Below are positions 54,370 through 62,591 of a stretch of 64,000 nucleotides of DNA, piece by piece. The position numbers were made by a program, and so were the translations under genes. Origin of the DNA: Acidobacteriota bacterium (lineage in GTDB: Bacteria; Acidobacteriota; Blastocatellia; UBA7656); the NCBI GenBank assembly GCA_040754075.1, contig JBFMDH010000012.1:124001-188000 (forward strand), written 5' to 3'. A model generated the notes under the pieces. It had not been told where the DNA came from and made no database searches. It worked only from the letters and a program-made list of their open reading frames with translations. The stretch's first letter is position 1. Each line of letters opens with the position of its first letter.

Positions 54370-55815
54370 TTAGAAATTAAAGGTTCGCGGATTAGAATAC
54401 ACGCCAAATTTGCGAACCCTAAGGGTATTCGCCCCTGGCACGATATTCAAATTCGCGAGGGATGAGCCAATCACCACGAGTTTTGCGCCTGCGCCTTTTA
54501 CTTTGATTCGGGACGGAGTAACGATGACCCCGTTGATTTCAATCTCTATGGGTGTGCCAAAACCTGAACCTTTTATGGACAATGAGGGGTCTTCCGGGAA
54601 GAAGGTAGTTTTGTTTATGGTCGCACCAACGGTTTGCGCCACAGTATTGAGTGAATGTCCGATGGTTTCAAGCACGGCTTTGTCATTTTCGGAAATGTCG
54701 ATATGGCGTCCGCGAGCGATAGTCGGGTCCATAATGCCAACGGTGGTTCCGGTTATTTCATCAGCTTTCCAATGGCTGCTCTGGTTGCCATCGCCACCTT
54801 GTGAAGTTGTACCGGTTGATAAGGCTAATTCCGCTCCACCTGCATAAAAAACATGTTGACCACCGCTGTTTAATATTCTTGGCGAGGTGACGAAATTGCC
54901 TGAAGTGATGCCCGGTGCAAAGCGGAAAAAGTCCCAAATATTTACATCGGGAGTTCCGCTCTGAGTTTGTGAAGCCATAGTGGTAAATCCCAATGCATGT
55001 CCGATTTCATGGGTTGCCACGGTGTCGAAGTCAATCGAATTAGGGTCAACGCCATTGCTGGGGTCGAAATCAAATGCAAAAGCCGAGTTAAAACCGATAG
55101 AGGGCGGAGCGCCGAAATTCGGTTCTTCGGCTGCCGGGTCAGCAACCGCAGCAATGACTCCTATGGCTCTTAATACCGAAGAAGCCGCGACAATGTTTGC
55201 CGAGTTACCTTTGTCGGTAGGCAATTGGTTCAGTGGAAGCGCATTATAGAGAATTCTTTCCGAATCGTTAGAGGCTTCCTCAATCATCACTTCCCGTATA
55301 TCAGGGTATATTCCATCGGCACCAAGCAGTTGGGTACGGGTTGAGCCGAGGACATCAGGGTCATAGGGCGTACCAAATCGAGTGGTGCCAAAATCCACAT
55401 CAATTACCACAGTGATCGGCGATTTAATGAGCGCTTCCCAGTGGGCGGCGGCTCTGATGAAGGCGTCTTTCGCCTCCGGGTTGGCATCAAGTTGCGTAGT
55501 GCCACGCAGGGTGATGGTCAATCCATCAACAGCCTGAATGCGAACCCTTGGAGATATTTCTTGCAATTCACCTTCGGAAGGATTGCGGAAATATTGCGAC
55601 TCGGCGAAAGTCGCTTCCTGGCAGGTGGCTTCGCCATCCATACCGACTCGAATCATATAAAGATTATCGGGTGATTCGACAGCGTGAAAACTGTCTTTTA
55701 GATTCCGAGGCGTTGCCGCTCGGCTATGCGAAAGGTTTGATAGTGGTAATAAGCCAAAGATTAAAACCAAACTCAGGGTGACCACACACAAAACTCTCAA
55801 GCTAGGGTACTTCAT
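54370..55815 (-). CDS. Secreted metalloprotease (NF038122-like) with TIG-like C-terminus
   Basis: 481 residues. The signal peptide ends near LSHSRAA. ITVVIDVDFGTTRFGTPYDPDVLGST opens the catalytic region and VATHEIGHALGFTT gives the zinc-binding HExxHxxG; the third ligand lies further down, with IMDPTIARGR as Met-turn. The C-terminal module INKTTFFPEDPSLSIKGSGFGTPIEIEINGV with IKVKGAGAKLVV is TIG-like. It is a paralogue of the 56017 protein along the whole catalytic part. The natural substrate is unknown. Confidence 0.9.
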   Translation of the reverse strand: MKYPSLRVLCVVTLSLVLIFGLLPLSNLSHSRAATPRNLKDSFHAVESPDNLYMIRVGMDGEATCQEATFAESQYFRNPSEGELQEISPRVRIQAVDGLTITLRGTTQLDANPEAKDAFIRAAAHWEALIKSPITVVIDVDFGTTRFGTPYDPDVLGSTRTQLLGADGIYPDIREVMIEEASNDSERILYNALPLNQLPTDKGNSANIVAASSVLRAIGVIAAVADPAAEEPNFGAPPSIGFNSAFAFDFDPSNGVDPNSIDFDTVATHEIGHALGFTTMASQTQSGTPDVNIWDFFRFAPGITSGNFVTSPRILNSGGQHVFYAGGAELALSTGTTSQGGDGNQSSHWKADEITGTTVGIMDPTIARGRHIDISENDKAVLETIGHSLNTVAQTVGATINKTTFFPEDPSLSIKGSGFGTPIEIEINGVIVTPSRIKVKGAGAKLVVIGSSLANLNIVPGANTLRVRKFGVYSNPRTFNF

Positions 55816-55967
55816 ATTTTAACCTCACATTCTTATTTGGGAGATGTTACTTTCGGATAACCGTTCTTAGTGAGACACCTGTAAATGATAAGCTTTGATT
55901 ATTAGGGAATCAATAAAAGATGTTTGATGAGGAAAATTTTTTTTAATGGTTAAGCGGAAAGAAAAGT

Positions 55968-56002
55968 AAAGGAATGGACGAGTTGCTTATGTCCATTCCT
56001 TT
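55968..56002 (-). terminator. Terminator after the 56017 metalloprotease gene
   Basis: A perfect 12-bp stem AAAGGAATGGAC (55968-55979) with GTCCATTCCTTT (55991-56002) and an 11-nt loop, starting 15 bp past the stop codon. On the minus strand the stem runs into a T/C-rich tail (TTTACTTTTCTTTCC). Confidence 0.8.
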
Positions 56003-56016
56003 TCAGCATGCGGCTT

Positions 56017-57783
56017 TTATAAATTCAACAGCAGAATATTGGAGAATTTACCATTAGTTCGCGTGCGCACCCGATTGGCTCCGTTGCGTAAATTCAAAGT
56101 GCTCGACGAACCTGTGAAAACCGCTTTCACACCGCCGCCTTTAATTTTTATCTTGGCAACTGAAACCAAAACCCCATTGATTTCCAGTTCGGTTCCGCCT
56201 GTGACATAGCCGCTACCTTTTAAAACCAGCGCGGTGCCGTCAAATATCCCTTTGTTAATCGTTGCGCCACCGGTTTCGGCGCGACTGAAATCACCGGTCA
56301 CTGCCGTGCTTTGATTTCCGCGTGCATCCACGAAAACCAGTTTTGCCTGCATCGCCGTGGCGTATGAACCCATGTTGGTAACGCGCAAATCGAAGGCGCT
56401 TTGAGTTGAGGTTCCGAAACTGACATCAGCCACCAGTGGCAAACCAATCGCCGCGCTGTTTTTATCAAGCAAAGTAATTTGCGCCTGTCGAACATCGGCA
56501 TCCGGGTCAATAGCGGTGCCGGTCAAGGTCAAGGTTTCACCAATCAACGCCACCGAAAACTGTGAAGTCGAAGGCGGCGTATTGCCGGTTCCGCCACCGC
56601 CGGTTCCACCACCACCACCGCCGCCACCTGATGAAGCTTTCAAGGAATAACCCATTAAATCAATCGCCGTGAGGTCGTTTTGTAAAACTGTAAACCGGCG
56701 ACCCGTCGGCATGGTCGGGTCCATAATCCCTATGTGTTGACCCGTGAGTTGGTCGTCTTTCCAATGGCTGGTTTGATTGCCGTCTGTGGCGTTCGATAAA
56801 TTCAATTCGGCGCTTCCTGTAAAACAGACCTGGGTGCCGCCGGAAGTCAGCACTCTTTGAGATGTGGCAAACGTCGCAGTAGTGACGCCGGGATTGAAAC
56901 GGAAAAAATCCCAGAGCGTCGGATTGACGATGCCGCCGGATTGATTATTCGCATAGGAAATAAACCCTAAAACGTGACCGAGTTCATGGACGGCGACTGC
57001 ATCAAAATCCATCTTACCGCCATCGATACCATTTGATGGGTCGAAGTCAAAATTGAAATTTGAATTAAAGCCAATCGAAGGCGTTGCTCCATATGAGGTT
57101 TCCGTATTCGGGTTGGCATCCGCATTAATCAGTCGCAAGGCTCTAAAGAGTGCAGATGGCGCGGAGACATAGGTTGTCGTTCCCAGATTGGTCGGCAGAC
57201 TATCGGTTGGCAACAAATTGTATAATGTCCGTTCAGCATCGGTTGAAGAATAATTTAATAGCGCGGCGCGCACATCAGAATATCCCGATGTGACTCTTAA
57301 TGATTGCGGAAGCGTTGAACCGATAACCCCTGTCGGGTAAGTTTGTCCAAAACGTGTCGGCCCGAAATCAACATCGATGATGATGGAAATCGGTGAAGCG
57401 ATTAACCCTTCCCAGGTTTGTGCCGCGCGTATGAATGCGGCTTTGGCTTCGGGGTAGCCTTCCAATTGCCCGGTTGCCCTAAGCGTAATCGTTAAACCGC
57501 TTGCGCCAAGCACACGCGGCAGCGAAATAACATGAAGATCTTCACTGAGGTTGGGTGCAGTCAACAACCGTTCGTCATCGTTAGTTGCCTGACGACAATC
57601 GACACCATCGACGGGCGAACCAAATAAGATATAACCGTTGGCGTCTTGAACCGGCAGCATCTCCAATTCGTCTGTATGCGATGTGTTGGCGGTTGCTTTC
57701 CCGGAGTTGGGTATCAGGGTTACAGAAATAAAAATAGCGGTGATTAGAAAGCTGATAAACAATCGATTGGTAAAAACCTTCAT
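56017..57783 (-). CDS. Secreted metalloprotease (NF038122-like), longer paralogue
   Basis: 588 residues from ATG 57783, preceded by GAGG; an upstream in-frame start at 57834 lacks one. A signal peptide ending near GKATAN is followed by ISIIIDVDFGPTRFGQTYPTGVIGST, VAVHELGHVLGFIS (HExxHxxG) and GIMDPTMPTGRRF. A poly-Gly linker leads to an Ig-like segment absent from the 54370 paralogue, and then to the shared TIG-like module (LVLKGSGYVTGGTELEINGV, IKIKGGGVKAVF). Tandem duplication followed by domain gain is likely. Confidence 0.9.
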   Translation of the reverse strand: MKVFTNRLFISFLITAIFISVTLIPNSGKATANTSHTDELEMLPVQDANGYILFGSPVDGVDCRQATNDDERLLTAPNLSEDLHVISLPRVLGASGLTITLRATGQLEGYPEAKAAFIRAAQTWEGLIASPISIIIDVDFGPTRFGQTYPTGVIGSTLPQSLRVTSGYSDVRAALLNYSSTDAERTLYNLLPTDSLPTNLGTTTYVSAPSALFRALRLINADANPNTETSYGATPSIGFNSNFNFDFDPSNGIDGGKMDFDAVAVHELGHVLGFISYANNQSGGIVNPTLWDFFRFNPGVTTATFATSQRVLTSGGTQVCFTGSAELNLSNATDGNQTSHWKDDQLTGQHIGIMDPTMPTGRRFTVLQNDLTAIDLMGYSLKASSGGGGGGGGTGGGGTGNTPPSTSQFSVALIGETLTLTGTAIDPDADVRQAQITLLDKNSAAIGLPLVADVSFGTSTQSAFDLRVTNMGSYATAMQAKLVFVDARGNQSTAVTGDFSRAETGGATINKGIFDGTALVLKGSGYVTGGTELEINGVLVSVAKIKIKGGGVKAVFTGSSSTLNLRNGANRVRTRTNGKFSNILLLNL

Positions 57784-57921
57784 TTTGACCTCAAGGAAAT
57801 TTGTCGGGAGAGGGGTTAATTTCGGTAGGAGCACAACCAGACTAGCCGTATAATATGCCGACCGCTAAGGCGACTCAATACAAATTTTTGTTCAGGGATT
57901 TCAATTTTGAGAGGAAAAGCG

Positions 57922-58383
57922 ATGAAAAGATTATTTCTATTCACGACTTGGGTAATGCTTTGCTCGATTTGGGGATTTTCGCAGGGAAACGTAAAAAAAA
58001 CGACGCAGCCGAAAGCCCACAAAGAAATCCGCCATGTCCTTGATGAACAGGTGAAAGCCTGGAATCAAAAAGACCTTGAACGGTTCATGGCAGGATATTG
58101 GAACTCTGAGAAATTGTCGTTTTATTCGGGCGGCACACGCACCTTTAGCTGGCAAACCACCATTGAACGCTACCGCAAACGCTATCAAGGTGAAGGCAAT
58201 GAAATGGGCACCCTCGAATTTTCCGACATCATCATCGAAACGCTCGGCATTGATTCAGCCTTTGTTCGCGGGCATTGGCAGTTGAAGATGAAAACCGGCG
58301 AACCGGGCGGCTTATTTACCCTTATCTTTCGGAAATTTCCAAACGGCTGGAAAATTATTCACGACCACACATCCTCCAATTAA
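57922..58383 (+). CDS. Secreted NTF2-like (SnoaL/DUF4440) protein
   Basis: 153 residues from ATG 57922 (AGAGGA seven bases upstream). The signal peptide ends near WGFSQG. HVLDEQVKAWNQKDLERFMAGYWNSEKLSFYSGG and RYRKRYQGEGNEMG, FSDIIIETLGIDSAFVRGHWQLK and NGWKIIHDHTSS follow the cone-shaped NTF2 fold of DUF4440 proteins. These bind or turn over small ligands; no particular reaction can be assigned. The gene diverges from the metalloprotease gene at 57783. Confidence 0.88.
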   Translation: MKRLFLFTTWVMLCSIWGFSQGNVKKTTQPKAHKEIRHVLDEQVKAWNQKDLERFMAGYWNSEKLSFYSGGTRTFSWQTTIERYRKRYQGEGNEMGTLEFSDIIIETLGIDSAFVRGHWQLKMKTGEPGGLFTLIFRKFPNGWKIIHDHTSSN

Positions 58384-58442
58384 GATGGCTATCAAGATTA
58401 TCGGTTAAACAGAGGGCTACTAGAATTTATTGGTGTGGGCAA

Positions 58443-58733
58443 TTAAATTTCATAGTCAACCACAGCAATTTTTTCGCATAATCCTTGAAGCCGTAAGGCG
58501 ACTTCGACGTGATCATCATGCCGGGCATATTCTTGCAAGGCATCGAGATCATTGAAGGTTGACAGCAATACAACATCCCAACTACGTGGCGAACGCAACA
58601 CATCTTCACCGATTTCATACTCCCGAATAACGGCAACTTTTTCAGGCAATTTACTCAAGTCCTGAAAGGTTTTTTTTACCACGGACGGTTCGGCTTCAGG
58701 GTTCAATTTGAACATCACAATATGTTTAATCAT
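58443..58733 (-). CDS. Dabb-family (stress-responsive A/B barrel) protein
   Basis: 96 residues from ATG 58733, which begins the domain exactly: MIKHIVMFKLNPEAEPSVVKKT. SWDVVLLSTFNDLDALQEYARHDDHVEVA provides the second half with the typical Y-x-x-HxxH-like segment. Dabb proteins are small dimeric alpha/beta barrels, some with cyclase or heme-related roles. AAGGA lies about ten bases before the ATG. The open frame extends to 58763 without further features. Confidence 0.9.
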   Translation of the reverse strand: MIKHIVMFKLNPEAEPSVVKKTFQDLSKLPEKVAVIREYEIGEDVLRSPRSWDVVLLSTFNDLDALQEYARHDDHVEVALRLQGLCEKIAVVDYEI

Positions 58734-58975
58734 CAACTCAGTCCTTTCTTTTAAAACCTGCAAGACGGGAGATTAAATAATCATCGGTAAAGATGCAAAC
58801 CGATTATGGGTTTGTGGCAGTTTTGATTTTTTCCACAAAAAAGCCACAGGATTTAACATGGATTTAACCTTAAAAATTTATTCAGATTATTTTTAATCCT
58901 GATATTTCAACAGTTAAAAATATTTCAGGAAAACTCCCCTTGTGGCACGCAAATTACATTACATCAGGACGAACG
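58734..58975. other. Left part of the Dabb-mutL gap
   Basis: No gene. A plus-strand TGGCACG-CAAA-TTACA at 58943-58958 resembles a sigma-54 promoter, but the -12 GC is replaced by AC. If used, it would transcribe the inverted-repeat element that begins at 58976. The remainder is AT-rich without other signals. Confidence 0.35.
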
Positions 58976-59093
58976 CCAGCGCTAATAAGTTGGGAGTCGT
59001 TCTAGTTGACCTGAGGATTTTGACCGTAAAGGAAGAAGGGGGGGAGATTTCCTCAGTTCAAACGTTCTAGAGGCTCTAACTTCTTAGCGCTGG
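58976..59093. repeat. Large imperfect inverted repeat
   Basis: The outer arms CCAGCGCTAATAAGTT (58976-58991) and AACTTCTTAGCGCTGG (59078-59093) pair with one mismatch. Further in, CTGAGGA (59011-59017) pairs with TCCTCAG (59050-59056), and the segments between also share partial complementarity. The whole 118-bp element could fold into one long stem with a G-rich apical loop. No reading frame is seen. It could be a structured RNA or a small non-autonomous element. Confidence 0.55.
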
Positions 59094-59220
59094 GCGATGT
59101 TATTTGTAGGGAAAAGTTTTTAAAGTTTCACCCAGAATTTACAGATCAATAAATCTAAAGAAAGAGTCAGTAAGTTACGTAACTTGATTTTTTTAATTCC
59201 AGAAGTTTAAAGAGAATTAG

Positions 59221-59333
59221 GCTGCTGAGGAACGCGAATTATGCGGACAAAGCGGAGGGGAGGTTTCGCCTATTAGTAGGCCGATCCGCTGTACTCCGCC
59301 GTATTCGCGTTCTTCGGCAGTCTCCTGCTTTTT
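59221..59333 (+). ncRNA. Candidate structured RNA upstream of mutL
   Basis: An 18-bp outer stem (59222-59239 with 59303-59320) encloses a 6-bp stem AGCGGA/TCCGCT (59251-59256, 59285-59290) and an inner hairpin GCCTA-TTAG-TAGGC (59268-59281). The only two non-Watson-Crick pairs of the outer stem (59226:59316 and 59229:59313) are U-G and G-U if transcribed from the plus strand, and mismatches from the minus strand. GCAG-TCTC-CTGC and five T follow at 59317-59333, a possible terminator. A mobile or repetitive origin is the alternative. Confidence 0.45.
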
Positions 59334-59388
59334 CCATCCGCCACTTTTCACCCTGACGCCATCCACCCGACAAAAAAATATCTCCGCA

Positions 59389-59416
59389 ATGACCCTGAGC
59401 AAATACTTGGTATAAT
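59389..59416 (+). promoter_or_regulatory. Predicted sigma-70-type promoter of mutL
   Basis: A perfect TATAAT at 59411-59416 lies 33 bp before the mutL ATG. A partial -35, ATGACC (four of six matches to TTGACA), lies 16 bp upstream at 59389-59394. It is downstream of the candidate structured RNA, so mutL does not depend on that transcript. Confidence 0.6.
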
Positions 59417-59448
59417 ACCTTTCAGCGAAAAATAACGAGGGAAAACCA

Positions 59449-61548
59449 ATGTCAAAAATCAGGGTATTGCCGGATTCACTGGCAAACAAAATCGCTGCCG
59501 GAGAGGTCGTTGAACGCCCTGCATCGGTGGTCAAAGAGTTGCTGGAAAATGCGCTTGATGCCGGGGCGACGAAAATCAACATCGAAATTGAAACCGGCGG
59601 CAAACGCTTGATTCGCATCATTGACGATGGCGAAGGGATGACTCGCGATGATGCCATCATTGCTTTTGAACGCCATGCGACCTCGAAATTACGCACCGCC
59701 GAAGATTTGGAATCGATTGTTACTTTGGGCTTTCGCGGCGAGGCACTGCCTTCGATTGCCGCCGTCTCGAAACTTTTTTTACGCACCAAAACTGCAAATG
59801 AATTGGAAGGCACCGAAGTCGAATTTAACGGCGGCAAACTCATCAACGTTCGCGACATTGCCTGGCATCGCGGTACGGAAATCGAAGTCAAAGAGTTATT
59901 TTTCAATATGCCTGCGCGGCGCAAATTTCTAAAAAGCGATGCCACCGAAAGTTTTCACATCACCAACCTGGTTCAACATTATGCGTTATCCAATCCGCAG
60001 ATTGGTTTTTTACTGGTCAATAACGGACGCGATGCGATTCGCGTCAGCAGCACGCCAAATTTTAAAGACCGCGCCTATCAAATTTTAGGCAGCAGTTTGC
60101 TTACCAAGTTGCTTGAAGTGAATCAGGAGCGCGATGGCTTGAAAATAACCGGATATGTTTCAAACCCGCAGGAACAGCGTTCATCACGTGATGCGCAATA
60201 CCTGTTTATCAATCATCGTTTCGTCAAAGATCAACTCGTCGGGCGAGCCTTAACCGAAGCTTATCGCTCGATGATGCCATCGGGAACCTATCCGGCAGCC
60301 GTGTTATTTATCGAAGTGCCGCCGACCGAAGTTGATGTCAACGTTCATCCGGCAAAAACCGAAGTACGGTTTTTACACGAATCCATCATCTTCGCATTCG
60401 TTCGCGATGCTATCGCGCAGGCGATTAAAGCCACCGAACCGACAACGCGATTCCCGAATACTTTCTCAATACCGCGATCTGAGGAACGCCTGAAAACCGA
60501 TGCCCCGCGCTGGCAAACCCCTGTTCAAACCTGGGAACAAAAAATTCTCAGCACCCCGACCGAAAATGCGCCGTTCTCTAACAACCTGCCAAAGGAACGG
60601 GTAGAGGTTGCGGTTGATGTTCAGAGCGAAAAAATCAGGTCATCGGAGGGTGATAATTTTCAAGCACTACCCGATGTCGTTAATCACTTTGAGAGCGGTA
60701 AACTTCCTGAAGAAGCTGATAGTTTTGATTCGGCGAAAAACTTTTCTGATAAATTAAGAATCGCTTCGACGGTTGAAGAAAGCCCTGACTTTTCAATTCA
60801 AAAACCCATTAAAGCGCCTCAAGCTGATGAGGATCAGGTGAGCGTTAATTTAGTCATAGATGAAACGCTCTATCGACCGCCACAGATAGATACTCAACCA
60901 GTTGTTGAATCTGAGGTCACGGTTTCGGACAGCGAACCAATCGTTGAAACAGCCGCGCAAAATATGGGGCACGGCATCAAACCGATGGGGCAAATTCGCG
61001 ACAGCTACATTATTGCAACCGATGACGAAGGCTTATTGCTTTTCGATCAACACGTCGTTCATGAAAGAATTTTATTTGAACAAATCCGCGATAATAAATT
61101 ATCCCGGCTTGGCGATGTGCAACCGTTTTTAATTCCCGAAACCCTGGATTTGACCCCTTCTGAAGCCGAGGCTTTTCAGGTGGTTCAGGAAGAGTTGGAG
61201 CAGGCAGGGATTGAAACCATGCAGCTATCGGGAAGAACCATCGCCATCAAGACCGCCCCGGCGGGTATCAATGCGAAGGATGTGGTGGCATTGGTTCAAC
61301 AATTACTCACCGCCGTCGAACGTGAACGCCGGAGCTTTACCATTGAAACAGTTCGCGATGAAATTGCCGCATCGCTTGCCTGTAAAGCCGCCATTAAAGT
61401 CAATATGCCGCTCACTACAGAAAAGATGGAATGGTTGATTGATGAATTGATGAAGACGCAAAACCCGATGACCTGTCCGCACGGAAGACCAATCTTTATG
61501 CGTTTCAGTTTGCGAGACATTGAACGAGGGTTTAAGCGTCCGGTTTAG
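59449..61548 (+). CDS. mutL: DNA mismatch repair protein MutL
   Basis: 699 residues. The N-terminal GHKL ATPase has IAAGEVVERPASVVKELLENALDAG, IRIIDDGEGM, ATSKLRTAEDLE and LGFRGEALPSI. DVNVHPAKTEVRF ends the transducer domain. A poorly conserved acidic linker spans about 340-500. The C-terminal domain carries the endonuclease motif DQHVVHERILFE (DQHA variant with Val), plus ACKAAIKV and CPHGRPIFMRF, so it is a nicking MutL, as in bacteria without MutH. No mutS is present in the window. GAGGG lies before the ATG. Confidence 0.97.
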   Translation: MSKIRVLPDSLANKIAAGEVVERPASVVKELLENALDAGATKINIEIETGGKRLIRIIDDGEGMTRDDAIIAFERHATSKLRTAEDLESIVTLGFRGEALPSIAAVSKLFLRTKTANELEGTEVEFNGGKLINVRDIAWHRGTEIEVKELFFNMPARRKFLKSDATESFHITNLVQHYALSNPQIGFLLVNNGRDAIRVSSTPNFKDRAYQILGSSLLTKLLEVNQERDGLKITGYVSNPQEQRSSRDAQYLFINHRFVKDQLVGRALTEAYRSMMPSGTYPAAVLFIEVPPTEVDVNVHPAKTEVRFLHESIIFAFVRDAIAQAIKATEPTTRFPNTFSIPRSEERLKTDAPRWQTPVQTWEQKILSTPTENAPFSNNLPKERVEVAVDVQSEKIRSSEGDNFQALPDVVNHFESGKLPEEADSFDSAKNFSDKLRIASTVEESPDFSIQKPIKAPQADEDQVSVNLVIDETLYRPPQIDTQPVVESEVTVSDSEPIVETAAQNMGHGIKPMGQIRDSYIIATDDEGLLLFDQHVVHERILFEQIRDNKLSRLGDVQPFLIPETLDLTPSEAEAFQVVQEELEQAGIETMQLSGRTIAIKTAPAGINAKDVVALVQQLLTAVERERRSFTIETVRDEIAASLACKAAIKVNMPLTTEKMEWLIDELMKTQNPMTCPHGRPIFMRFSLRDIERGFKRPV

Positions 61549-61683
61549 CGCCGTTTGTAAAATCAACGATATTGTGAGTGGCTGATGAATTGCGCATGCG
61601 CGGTCAAAGACCGCTGCTTCAACTGCAATCCTCACCCGCTGAAAGAATCAAAGTTTCATAACAACTTGAGCAACGATCCGAAT

Positions 61684-61920
61684 TCAGGCTTGCCGGTATT
61701 TCTGATTGACTTCATCACAGCGATGGCAAATTACCCGTCGTTTCCCATTTATTCGATAAACCGCAGTAGGATCAATCAATCGCCCTTGGCATAAATAACA
61801 CCGATATTTCCGCCACCTTTTCCAGTAAACAACCAGCGAAACCAATAAACACGGAATGAGTATCAAAAGCCATTTGGCATTTAGAATAAATGAAACTTTC
61901 ACAGAATCGTCATCCTTCAT
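61684..61920 (-). CDS. Small membrane protein with zinc ribbon
   Basis: 78 residues: a single TM segment (WLLILIPCLLVSLVVYW) followed by a basic linker and a four-Cys ribbon CYLC...CHRC that can bind one zinc. The start overlaps the stop of the upstream gene by 11 bases, so it is translated with it. Function unknown. The gene converges with mutL. A 6-bp hairpin GCGGTC-AAA-GACCGC at 61600-61614 lies between them without a T-rich tail. Confidence 0.7.
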   Translation of the reverse strand: MKDDDSVKVSFILNAKWLLILIPCLLVSLVVYWKRWRKYRCYLCQGRLIDPTAVYRINGKRRVICHRCDEVNQKYRQA

Positions 61921-62407
61921 CTATGCCGCCGGAACTGCCGTACTTTTTCGCATGATAAATTTTCATTTTTTTGAAGCCATTGGATAAATCAATGACATTG
62001 CCTTCACCGGGATTTGAGATGCCATCGAGGTCGCCGAATAAATAAACTTTGCCGCCTTCGCACCATAAAGGCATGCTGCTCGCGTAATTCAGCTTTCCTA
62101 AAAATCTATGTCGCTGATTAAAAAACATGATGTAGTTGACGCCGTGTGGCGCGCTCATCCCCTTTAAAACCGAACGCATATTGACCACAAAAATTTTTCC
62201 CTCTGTAGTTTTTAGAGCGCCGAGATAGGCGAAATGGGTGAGTAATACATCTTTATCATCGGGAAAGGTTTTATCAGCTTTTTTAGCCGATGCGAGCAGC
62301 GATTCTCTAATATCTAAACCGGCTTTTTTGACCTGACTGAAACTGATGTTGGGAAAAATGCACAAGGTGAAGAGTAACAATAATATTTGCGGAGTCGGGT
62401 TTTTCAT
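61910..62407 (-). CDS. Secreted protein of unknown function
   Basis: 165 residues from ATG 62407, which starts a signal peptide (ILLLLFTLCIFPNISFSQ). The frame is open upstream to 62617 but that part is not protein-like. The mature part has no family I recognise: VLLTHFAYLGALKTTEGKIFVVNMRSVLKGM, then a beta-rich region with GGKVYLFGDLDGISNPGEGNVIDLSNGF. It may describe a periplasmic beta-sandwich. It overlaps the zinc-ribbon membrane gene by 11 bases. Confidence 0.65.
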   Translation of the reverse strand: MKNPTPQILLLLFTLCIFPNISFSQVKKAGLDIRESLLASAKKADKTFPDDKDVLLTHFAYLGALKTTEGKIFVVNMRSVLKGMSAPHGVNYIMFFNQRHRFLGKLNYASSMPLWCEGGKVYLFGDLDGISNPGEGNVIDLSNGFKKMKIYHAKKYGSSGGIDEG

Positions 62408-62574
62408 AACAATCTGATTTTTCAAAGTGATTCCTGTTGGTTTCAGCAGTTTTATATGATGGACAGGTAAATCCGTCAAGTTACAAGGCAATTGAGTCAG
62501 CAGGGTAGCGATTGAATGAAAATTTCGATGCTCAAAAATGCCTGACATAGGTGAAGACGCAATAAGGATTGGGT

Positions 62575-62580
62575 TATAAT
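62575..62580 (+). promoter_or_regulatory. -10 element suggesting a near-leaderless mRNA
   Basis: A perfect TATAAT ends 11 bp before the ATG of the FHA-cyclase gene. A start point six to eight bases downstream would leave a leader of about five nt. No Shine-Dalgarno sequence is present. No good -35 is visible. Confidence 0.5.
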
Positions 62581-62591
62581 CACGACTCTTT

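Noticed and set aside
58943-58958. Sigma-54 promoter TGGCACG-CAAA-TTACA
   Set aside because: The -12 GC is AC, which normally abolishes function. It is mentioned only with the inverted repeat.
59217-59945. 242-codon minus-strand frame over the 5' part of mutL
   Set aside because: It lies antisense to the strongly conserved MutL ATPase domain and has no own motif. The composition is that of a shadow frame.
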